DNA from: Thalassolituus sp. UBA1087
GTDB lineage: Bacteria > Pseudomonadota > Gammaproteobacteria > Pseudomonadales > Oceanobacteraceae
Length of the DNA: 64,000 nucleotides
NCBI GenBank assembly: GCA_002314145.1
Contig: DCCG01000014.1
Coordinates: 11,284 to 75,283 of the forward strand
Reading direction: 5' to 3'
This document shows positions 26,045-33,182 of this stretch, one piece after another; position 1 is the first letter of the stretch, and each line of letters begins with the position of its first letter. A program made the position numbers and the translations under genes. Below the pieces are notes generated by a model, which saw nothing but the letters and a program-made list of their open reading frames with translations, was not told the origin of the DNA and did not search any database.

Positions 26045-26064
26045 AAGTGAATCGTGATTCACTT
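26045..26064. promoter_or_regulatory. TetR operator-like palindrome
   Basis: AAGTGAATC-gt-GATTCACTT has perfect 9-bp arms around a 2-bp centre, 28 bp before the TetR start and in the divergent region with the UbiA gene. It is the likely autoregulatory site. Tandem GTTAATGCG repeats lie nearby at 25897-25937. Confidence 0.75.
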
Positions 26065-26091
26065 GTTTAAACATCACGCGCAGGAACCCTG

Positions 26092-26787
26092 ATGGCTTAC
26101 CGTGAAACCGACCATACACGGGCGAAAAAATCCCATACCCGGCAACGGCTGCTGAAGGCTGCCCGCGATCTGGTGGCGGAAAGCGGTTTTGCCGCCGCCA
26201 CGGCAGCTGCGGTGGCGCAGCGGTCCGGCGTGGCGGCAGGCAGTATTTATCGCCACTTCCCGAACAAAGCAGAGCTGGTGGCGGAAGTCTTCCGTTATGC
26301 CACCGAGCACGAAGTCGCCAACGTACTGGCCGCCAGTGTGTCGCTGACAAACGGGGAACCCTGTGCCGCGCGCGTCAGCCGCGCCGTTAATATTTTTGCC
26401 CAGCGTGCGTTACAGGGGCCCCGGCTGGCCTACGCTCTGATTGCAGAGCCGGTTGATCCGCGGGTGGAGCAGGAACGTCTCAAATATCGTCTGGCCTACG
26501 CTGATATTTTTGAAGACCTGATTGAAGAAGGCATGGCGGGCGGTGAGTTTGCCGCGCAGGATGCCAGCATCAGTGCAGCAGCCATGGTCGGCTTACTGGC
26601 CGAGGCACTGATCGGTCCGTTGCATCCGTTACGCACAGTCAGCACGGATAGCGCCGCTGTGATGACGGAAAAACAGCAGCAGCTATTAATTTCACAGATT
26701 ACCGCATTGTGTCTGCGCGCTTTAGGCGCAGACCAGGCAGACAGCCCGCAGAACGCGGCACAACCCGGAACGGCAGCAACAGAATAA
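26092..26787 (+). CDS. TetR family transcriptional regulator
   Basis: 231 residues with an HTH at about 15-65 (RQRLLKAARDLVAESGFAAATAAAVAQRSGVAAGSIYRHFPNKAEL) and a C-terminal regulatory domain. It lies 14 bp upstream of the AidB-like acyl-CoA dehydrogenase gene and probably shares its transcript; the palindrome at 26045-26064 suggests it represses this unit. The last 25 residues are Gln/Ala-rich and dispensable-looking. Confidence 0.87.
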   Translation: MAYRETDHTRAKKSHTRQRLLKAARDLVAESGFAAATAAAVAQRSGVAAGSIYRHFPNKAELVAEVFRYATEHEVANVLAASVSLTNGEPCAARVSRAVNIFAQRALQGPRLAYALIAEPVDPRVEQERLKYRLAYADIFEDLIEEGMAGGEFAAQDASISAAAMVGLLAEALIGPLHPLRTVSTDSAAVMTEKQQQLLISQITALCLRALGADQADSPQNAAQPGTAATE

Positions 26788-26801
26788 AACGGAGGCAGGC
26801 G

Positions 26802-28511
26802 ATGAATAAACACACCGAATTTACCCCGCTGGACTATCAGCAGTTTGATTGTCAGCAGCACAAATCTCAGGCTGAAACCCACCCGGTCTTTAACCAGCCA
26901 ACGGCGCTGGAAAATTTTAATACCTATACCAGTGATGTGGCGCTGCAATATTGGGTGAAAGCTTACGACGGTGACTGGGCAGAAGATAAATTAATTGCCT
27001 ATGGCCAGCGTTGCGGTGGTGATCTGATCGAAGCCGGGTTTCAGGCCAATGAAAATAAGCCGGTGTTTTATCCCCATGACCGCTTTGGTCAGCGTATTGA
27101 TCTGGCCAAATTTCATCCGGCGTATCACGAATTAATGCGCACTGCGATTGAAGCAGAAATGCACTCGTTACCATGGACCAGCAATAAAAAAGGGGCTCAC
27201 GTCGCCCGTGCCGGCATCGTTTATCAGCACATGAATGCCGACGCCGGTTCCGGTTGTCCGTTAACCATGACCTTCGCAGCCGTACCGGCATTACAGCATG
27301 CGCCGTCCGTGGCGAAAGAATGGCTGCCCAAAATAATGGCGCCGCATTATGACGAGCGGAATGTGCCTTATTTTGAAAAACAGGGCGTCACCATTGGCAT
27401 GGCCATGACAGAAAAACAGGGCGGTTCTGATGTGCGTGCCAACACCAGTCGCGCTTATCCGCTGACAGAAAAGACCGGCAATGGTGCTGAGTACGAAATC
27501 GTCGGTCATAAATGGTTCTGTTCCGCACCCATGTGCGATGCTTTTCTGATTCTGGCTCATACCGATAAAGGTCTGAGTTGTTTTCTGTTGCCACGCTGGC
27601 GCCCGGACGGCAGTAAAAACCAGATGTATGTGCAGCGCTTAAAAGACAAGCTGGGCAATATCTCCAATGCCTCATCGGAGGTGGAATACCGGGGTGCTTT
27701 CGCCTGGATGGTGGGCGATGAAGGACGTGGCGTACGCACCATTATTGAAATGGTGTCCATGACCCGGTTTGACTGCATGATAGGTTCATCGGCACTGATG
27801 CGCGGCGCTCTGGCCCAGGCCATTCACCATACGGCCGGGCGTGAGGCATTTGGCAATAATCTGCACCAACAGCCATTAATGCAGAATGTGCTGGCCGATC
27901 TGGCGATTGAAAGCGAAGCAGCACTGGCCATTACCATGCGCGTCGGTTATGCCCTGGACAACCTGGAAGACGAGCACGAAAACCTCTTTGCCCGGCTGGC
28001 CACCGCAGTGGGTAAATACTGGATCTGCAAACGTGCCCCGCATTTTTCTTATGAAGCCATGGAATGCATTGGCGGTGTTGGCTATGTGGAAGACAACATA
28101 TTGCCGCGTATTTATCGTGAAGCGCCGGTGAACGCCATCTGGGAAGGTTCCGGTAACGTACAGTGTCTGGATGTTCTGCGGGCGATGAGCAAAGAACCCA
28201 AAGTGGTGGATGCTTTCTTCGCTGAATTGCAGAAAGGCTGTGGTAGCTATGACGCCTACGATCAGTTCCTGCAGGATCTGCAGGGCGAATTCAGAGACCG
28301 TGAAACACTGGAATACCGCTCGCGCAGCGTGGTCGATAAACTGGCCGTTGCACTGCAGGCCAGCGTACTGATCCAGAAAGGTGACGAGCTGATCGCGGAT
28401 GCTTTTGTTCGTTCGCGGATCGTACGTAACGGCGCTTTCAACTATGGCACCCTGGAAGCCGGTATCGATTGTGAAGCAATTATGAAACGGGCGCAGCCAG
28501 CCGTTGTATAA
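26802..28511 (+). CDS. AidB-like acyl-CoA dehydrogenase
   Basis: 569-residue flavoprotein. The N-terminal PVFNQPTALENFNTYTSD matches the AidB subfamily rather than ordinary fatty-acid dehydrogenases. The middle holds MTEKQGGSDVRANT (FAD contact) and LKDKLGNISNASSEVEY; ECIGGVGYVEDNILPRIYREAPVNAIWEGSGNVQ is the C-terminal domain signature. E. coli AidB is part of the adaptive response to alkylation and binds DNA, with weak isovaleryl-CoA activity. Here a TetR gene precedes it, as in lipid-metabolism loci. The ATG at 26802 follows GGAGGCAGGCG. Confidence 0.9.
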   Translation: MNKHTEFTPLDYQQFDCQQHKSQAETHPVFNQPTALENFNTYTSDVALQYWVKAYDGDWAEDKLIAYGQRCGGDLIEAGFQANENKPVFYPHDRFGQRIDLAKFHPAYHELMRTAIEAEMHSLPWTSNKKGAHVARAGIVYQHMNADAGSGCPLTMTFAAVPALQHAPSVAKEWLPKIMAPHYDERNVPYFEKQGVTIGMAMTEKQGGSDVRANTSRAYPLTEKTGNGAEYEIVGHKWFCSAPMCDAFLILAHTDKGLSCFLLPRWRPDGSKNQMYVQRLKDKLGNISNASSEVEYRGAFAWMVGDEGRGVRTIIEMVSMTRFDCMIGSSALMRGALAQAIHHTAGREAFGNNLHQQPLMQNVLADLAIESEAALAITMRVGYALDNLEDEHENLFARLATAVGKYWICKRAPHFSYEAMECIGGVGYVEDNILPRIYREAPVNAIWEGSGNVQCLDVLRAMSKEPKVVDAFFAELQKGCGSYDAYDQFLQDLQGEFRDRETLEYRSRSVVDKLAVALQASVLIQKGDELIADAFVRSRIVRNGAFNYGTLEAGIDCEAIMKRAQPAVV

Positions 28512-28840
28512 CTCAGATGGCATCATCAAGATGTCATCACCAGAATCATATAACGGATACGGCATAGCTTTCTTTGACGGGAAGCTATGACCTGAGGCTT
28601 TGACAGGAATTTGTGACAGAACCCCAGGGCGGGCGTAAAAATAACAATACAGTCTCTGGTTAGCTGATGGCTTCAGGATAATCAGGCCGGATTGGCTGTT
28701 TTCATGAATACGCTTAATCAATCCCCCGGCAATGCCAGCATTGCCGGGGGATTTTTTCTGTGTAACAGACTTATCCTTATTTGCGCTTAATAAGTTTGCT
28801 ATCGTTCGGTCTGATTTTTAACCCTACTGATGGCAGCCCT
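28512..28840. other. Non-coding gap holding a strong terminator
   Basis: No gene is supported. About 210 nt separate the AidB stop from the terminator at 28721-28757, an unusually long 3' untranslated stretch that could release a small RNA. The rest is the promoter region of the following exported-protein gene. Confidence 0.45.
28721..28757 (+). terminator. Intrinsic terminator
   Basis: ATCCCCCGGCAATG pairs with CATTGCCGGGGGAT, followed by TTTTT. It is the strongest hairpin between the AidB-like gene and the next gene. Confidence 0.9.
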
Positions 28841-29734
28841 ATGTTAAAACGCAGTTCCTGTAATTCTTTGTTACTCGCCGCCGCATTAACCGCAGTGTAC
28901 TGCCAGCCGGTGTTGGCAGCACCGCCCTCGGGCACGCTGAACTACACCTACTTTACGCCGGCTAATGTTGAAGACGGCCCGGATTCTGAAGTCACTCAGC
29001 AGGATCTGCGACTGACCCTGCCGGCCGGTTTTTATGGCAAACCGGAAGACGGAGCGGTGATCATTAAAGTGAACCTCGCCGAGCGTCAGTTTTCCATGAA
29101 TCACAGCGGTCGTTCGGATGAGGTGTTACGCGTTTATGACATTTCTGTGCCGGTACGCTATATGAAAAAACTGAATGATGAACGCAGCTTTTCGGCGGGC
29201 GTGATTCCTTCGCTTAATTCGTCCATGGAACATCTGCAAAGTGACGATTTTACCTTCAGTGCATACGGGCAACACAGCTGGAAGCTGGAAAATCATAATT
29301 ACAGTCTGGGGTTATTGTATGGCCGCCTGTTAGGTGCGGACCGCCTGATTCCGATTGGTGGTTACAGTTATACCGGTAAAGAAAATCTGGAATTAACGTT
29401 GGGCTTCCCGGCCACTGGTGTGCGTTATTATCCGCAGAAAAGTTACAGCTATTTTGCCGGATTTTTTCCGTACGGAGGCAGCTGGCATGTTTATGACGAC
29501 GGTGACAGCGACCGCGATTATTATCTGCGCCAGACCGGGTACCGTTTTGGCGGCGGCGTTACTTTTGATATTGGCGGCCCGTGGCAGCTGCAGTTTGAGG
29601 CCGGTCAGCAGTTTGCACAGCAATTGGAAATTGATGAAAGTGACGGCTTCGACAGCGAGATTGATATCGAGAATTCAACCTATGTGGGGATTTCGCTGAA
29701 TCTTAAAGCACCGTCTCCCGGTGATAATAAATAG
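28841..29734 (+). CDS. Exported beta-rich, probable outer-membrane protein
   Basis: 297 residues starting at ATG 28841. The signal peptide (about residues 1-26, cleavage near VLA) precedes alternating amphipathic strands with many Tyr/Phe (NYTYFTP, YSLGLLYGRLLGADRL, YRFGGGVTF, YVGISLNLK). This is the look of a small outer-membrane beta barrel or a transporter-like DUF6268-type protein, although the last residue is not the usual aromatic one. Function unknown. The terminator behind it is shared with the convergent gene. Confidence 0.7.
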   Translation: MLKRSSCNSLLLAAALTAVYCQPVLAAPPSGTLNYTYFTPANVEDGPDSEVTQQDLRLTLPAGFYGKPEDGAVIIKVNLAERQFSMNHSGRSDEVLRVYDISVPVRYMKKLNDERSFSAGVIPSLNSSMEHLQSDDFTFSAYGQHSWKLENHNYSLGLLYGRLLGADRLIPIGGYSYTGKENLELTLGFPATGVRYYPQKSYSYFAGFFPYGGSWHVYDDGDSDRDYYLRQTGYRFGGGVTFDIGGPWQLQFEAGQQFAQQLEIDESDGFDSEIDIENSTYVGISLNLKAPSPGDNK

Positions 29735-29762
29735 TCCAGCTTTTGAAATAAGCCGCCAGGAA

Positions 29763-29812
29763 AATAAAACCGGTCAATCAGATTATATACTGTCTGTTTG
29801 ACCGGTTTTATT
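29763..29812. terminator. Bidirectional terminator
   Basis: AATAAAACCGGTCAA and its exact complement (15-bp arms, 20-nt loop) lie between two convergent genes, with A/T-rich ends on both strands. Confidence 0.85.
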
Positions 29813-29831
29813 GGTACAGCATTATTGGCGG

Positions 29832-30332
29832 TTAATCCGCGATAACAGGAGAAGCGGGCGCCGCCTCTTCAGCTTCAGCATCGCTGGCTTCTGTGCTGCT
29901 CACATCATCCATGCTTTCATCCGCTGGTGCTTCCTCAGCACTGTCTGACGCTTCCATTACTTCGTCACTGTCTGCACTATCCACTGCAGTATCCGGGTCT
30001 GTGCTTTGCTCATCGGCGGTCTGTACAGATTCGTCGATGGTCTGTTGCATATCGTCGGACATTTCGGTTTCACATTCCCAGCCCCAGCCGCGTTGTTTTT
30101 CAACAAAATCGGCGGCTTTTTCTTCGCAGTAACCGGCCATATTACTGGCGCTCCACAGCGTCTGGGTGCCTTCCGCTTTGGTGTACTGCACTTCACAGGG
30201 CACGACACCTTCGCCGGTATAAACCACTTCAATAATGCGTGTCTGTTCGCCGTGAGTACAGGTTGTTTTCATGCCTGCCTGTACGGCCGGTGCTGCAAGC
30301 AGAACCGCAGTCGCTAACATCAATGTTTTCAT
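29832..30332 (-). CDS. Exported protein with an acidic tail
   Basis: 166 residues from the ATG at 30332 (AGGAAG upstream). The signal is cleaved near VQA (residue 19). The folded part (20-100) has four cysteines (CTHGEQT, PCEVQY, GYCEEKA, WECETE) that may form two disulfides. The remaining 65 residues are a low-complexity tail of Asp, Glu, Ser and Ala. No family recognised; similar small Cys-rich exported proteins with acidic tails occur in other marine gammaproteobacteria. Confidence 0.72.
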   Translation of the reverse strand: MKTLMLATAVLLAAPAVQAGMKTTCTHGEQTRIIEVVYTGEGVVPCEVQYTKAEGTQTLWSASNMAGYCEEKAADFVEKQRGWGWECETEMSDDMQQTIDESVQTADEQSTDPDTAVDSADSDEVMEASDSAEEAPADESMDDVSSTEASDAEAEEAAPASPVIAD

Positions 30333-30433
30333 TTTACGTCTTCCTTCTGGCGTATGTTCCGGGCTGTCCCCGGAATGGGTAACAGCATCCCGGTTATCTT
30401 TCACACATATGTCATTAAGCGCAAGGGCAGGGG

Positions 30434-31255
30434 TCAATCAGGCGCGGATTGCTGTGTGACCTGCTTCGCAATTGCATCCAGTTCTGCCGCCAGGCGCATG
30501 CCTGCCAGTTGCAGACGTTGTCTGAGCAAGGGTGCAAAGCGCTGCTGATATTCTTCTCCCACCTTTTTATGCTGACGGTAGTCCTGGTATATCCGGCGGG
30601 TCAGCTGCAGGGATTCGGTGGCCCAGTCGGCCGCGCTTCCCCGTAATCTTGAGGCTGGCAGCGGCGCCTGTAGCCACTCATCCAGCAGGCCGCTGATGCT
30701 GTACATGCCCAGCAGTTGCCCATCCCACACCCGGTGCAGATTGGTCCACTTTCCATGCAGGCGGATTTTGGCGCGGTTGCCTCCGCGGTCATCGGCATAA
30801 CTGACGTGCAGTGGCTGATGCAGGTCGGCAATAAAATGACTGAAAAAGAGCAGCGCCTGCCAGTCGTGGGGCTGGCTCAGTAAGCGTTGTTTCATGGTGG
30901 CGGCAGCGGACAGTACACAGCCTTTCTGCGGGCAGTCGCTGAGGCTTACCCGGGCAGCGCTGGCCGGCACATTAATGTAATGCCAGGGGCCGGTATGTTT
31001 AAACTCACGCTGATCGCGGGCTTTGTCCGGCCAGGGGCAGGCGGCGTTAAACCTGTGATAGGGACTGTCGGCCAGTGTTTCTCTGATCCAGCTGCGGGTT
31101 TCCTGTGCCATCAGCTGCCAGGCCAGTTCACAGGCAGCGATATGGCCGCGTGCTTCAAACGCCTGCGCCTGAGGGGCGCTGAACATGGCCAGCTGGACGA
31201 TCAGAATAAGGGCCAGAGAATGACGGACGCGAAGTTGCTGCAGTCGTTGTTGCAT
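30434..31255 (-). CDS. S1/P1-type zinc nuclease
   Basis: 273-residue secreted nuclease. The signal ends at AQA and the mature protein begins FEARGHIAACELA. S1/P1 enzymes usually start with Trp, whose main chain binds zinc, so Phe is a conservative difference. Zinc ligands are seen in FEARGH, WHYINVP, HFIADLHQPLHVS and the GGNRAKI region near the C-terminal half. It should degrade RNA and single-stranded DNA for phosphate or nucleoside scavenging. Confidence 0.88.
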   Translation of the reverse strand: MQQRLQQLRVRHSLALILIVQLAMFSAPQAQAFEARGHIAACELAWQLMAQETRSWIRETLADSPYHRFNAACPWPDKARDQREFKHTGPWHYINVPASAARVSLSDCPQKGCVLSAAATMKQRLLSQPHDWQALLFFSHFIADLHQPLHVSYADDRGGNRAKIRLHGKWTNLHRVWDGQLLGMYSISGLLDEWLQAPLPASRLRGSAADWATESLQLTRRIYQDYRQHKKVGEEYQQRFAPLLRQRLQLAGMRLAAELDAIAKQVTQQSAPD

Positions 31256-31401
31256 AAGCCGGTGTCGCCTGCGTGATTAGCTCATCATCCGCTTATGCTG
31301 CCCGTGTTTGCGCTGATACTCAATGTCGGGACGCAACGCCCGGGATGCTCTGTTTGCAGGGGGCGACTGCCGGATCGCTGTGAGCGCGACCCGGCAACTG
31401 C

Positions 31402-32352
31402 TTATTCACTCATGGTCAGTTCCATACCGGCGATCAGAGCATCCACATCCGGTTTGCGGCCGTTAATGTCTGTGATGCCCTGCAGCCAGTCTTTGACCTG
31501 TTGCGGATTGTCGTGCATCCACATCCGCACGGCACGATCCACCGGCACAAAGCCATTGGTGGTGTGATCCATAATGGATTCTTCCATGGGGGCGGTGAAG
31601 GTCAGGTTGGTGAAAAAGCGTTTCAGGTTGGGGCACTGGTCGACAAATTCACGCCGTGCGGTGGTGTTGACGGTAGCGTGACCATAATCCGGACCAAAAT
31701 AATCATCGCCGCCGGCGAGGTAACGGATATCGTAATTCTGGTTCATCGGGTGAGGCAGCCAGCCGAGAATAACCACGGCTTCCTTGCGCCGGCTGCGGCC
31801 GCGCAGCTGCGCCAGCATCAGGCGTTCAGAGGTTTCGATCAGTTTAAAATCTTTCAGGCCAAAGGCATTTTTGTTAATCATATCCAGAATGGCCGCATTA
31901 CCGCTGCTGCCTTTTTCCAGGCCATAAATGCGGTTTTCCAACTGTGGTCCAAAACGCACAATATCGGCAAAATTCTGCAGGCCTTCGTCGTACAGATACG
32001 TCGGCACTGCCAGTGTCCAGCGCGCGTTCTGCAGGTTATCGGTGAGCAGCACAACCGTATCATTGGCAAAATACGGGCGCGCGGTACTGCTCATGGCCGG
32101 TGTCCAGTATCCGAGAAAAACATCCACCTGCGCGTCTCCCATACGGGCGAAAATTTCCGGCATTGAAGGCTGCTCATTCAGGTTAACCTCATACCCCAGG
32201 CGGATCAGCAATTGTTCTGCAATACCGTTAGCAACGTGCAGGTCGGTCCAGTCAACCACGCCGATATTGACTGTGTGACAGGCTTCCGGCGATGGGGCTG
32301 CCTGGGTGTTTAAGGCCAGAATCAGTAAAATACTGTGCAGAAAAATCTTCAT
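31402..32352 (-). CDS. Glycine betaine/choline-type ABC substrate-binding protein
   Basis: 316 residues from the ATG at 32352. The signal is cleaved after TQA (about 19). The OpuAC/ProX fold is recognised by NIGVVDWTDLHVANGIAEQLL, VFLGYWTPAM (the aromatic-box region) and VILGWLPHPMN. ChoX-type ligands are choline or betaine. No permease or ATPase gene is near, so it is either an orphan receptor for a transporter elsewhere or part of a split system. Confidence 0.85.
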   Translation of the reverse strand: MKIFLHSILLILALNTQAAPSPEACHTVNIGVVDWTDLHVANGIAEQLLIRLGYEVNLNEQPSMPEIFARMGDAQVDVFLGYWTPAMSSTARPYFANDTVVLLTDNLQNARWTLAVPTYLYDEGLQNFADIVRFGPQLENRIYGLEKGSSGNAAILDMINKNAFGLKDFKLIETSERLMLAQLRGRSRRKEAVVILGWLPHPMNQNYDIRYLAGGDDYFGPDYGHATVNTTARREFVDQCPNLKRFFTNLTFTAPMEESIMDHTTNGFVPVDRAVRMWMHDNPQQVKDWLQGITDINGRKPDVDALIAGMELTMSE

Positions 32353-33182
32353 TGCTGCTCCGCAATTTATCAATAATAAAATCGTCAGTTTATTCAGAGC
32401 GGCAGGGATAAACACCTCCCCTTAATAGGCACCCCTTTGTAGGTATCGGCATAACTACAGAGAAGTTATCGGGAATTATTCAATACCTGCAAGAACGTGA
32501 AATGCCTTTAAATACAGGTTAAACGGTACAGGTGTACACAAAAAATCCGCTACTGAAATCGTTAATTTATTGTACGGATAATGAAAATTTAAGATGTGTT
32601 GAGAGTTCACAAATAATGATAAATAACAGCAAGGTAAGGCTATTTTAATGGGGGTTATTATTGGTTTTTTATGTTGTCGAAATTGGTTCGTATGTTTCGT
32701 TTTAATGGTAATAAAAACCGGATTTAAATCCGGCACGAATGTACATAATTATTTCCACATGATTGTTTTCCGCAAGGGTAATCAGCTGTGACGGCAGCGC
32801 TTATTTATACCGGCAACCCATTGATCACAGAATACAGCCAAGATGTTTTTACTTCAGCGGGGCTGCTGGGGCTGTTGATTGCTGGCTGCTGAAAAGCAGT
32901 CTGTGATCACCGGTCAATAAGCACCTGACCTGACCCGTATCACCCAGAGGGCGACGGGATGGCGGCCATCGGCGGACTGCGCCGGACATATCGCTGACTT
33001 GTTTGTCGGCAATGACGGGCAACGGCGCCTGTTATTGTCTGTGTAATACAGCGTTCATTCTATGGAATGAACTAACAACCCCATGGCTTGTCGCCTTACT
33101 ATCACTCACAGATTATATAATCCGGAGCGCGGCAGATGGCTGCTCTGCTCCGGTAGTCACACTGACGATAAGGAGATGAGTT
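32353..33182. other. 830-bp intergenic region with palindromes and a nested inverted repeat
   Basis: No credible gene. The left part (32460-32760) is unusually AT-rich. CCGGATTTAAATCCGG (32718-32733) reads on the minus strand as a hairpin followed by TTTTTATT. A nested inverted repeat spans 32821-32909: outer arms TTGATCACAGA/TCTGTGATCA and inner arms TTCAGC/GCTGAA. The acnA promoter zone has the palindrome GTTCATTC-tatg-GAATGAAC (33053-33072) and a -10 TATAAT (33116-33121). Confidence 0.6.
33053..33121 (+). promoter_or_regulatory. acnA promoter with an upstream palindrome
   Basis: TATAAT at 33116-33121 is a consensus -10; the -35 is weak. A perfect 8-bp-arm palindrome (33053-33072) ends 44 bp upstream and may bind a regulator. 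Confidence 0.55.

Noticed and set aside
28599..28640. TTGACA as a promoter for a small RNA
   Set aside because: No convincing -10 hexamer lies at 16-18 bp, so only the terminator and the long untranslated stretch are reported.
32476..32736. 86-codon open frame on the minus strand
   Set aside because: AT-rich, no ribosome site, no recognisable domain; lies in a region better described as non-coding with a terminator-like palindrome.
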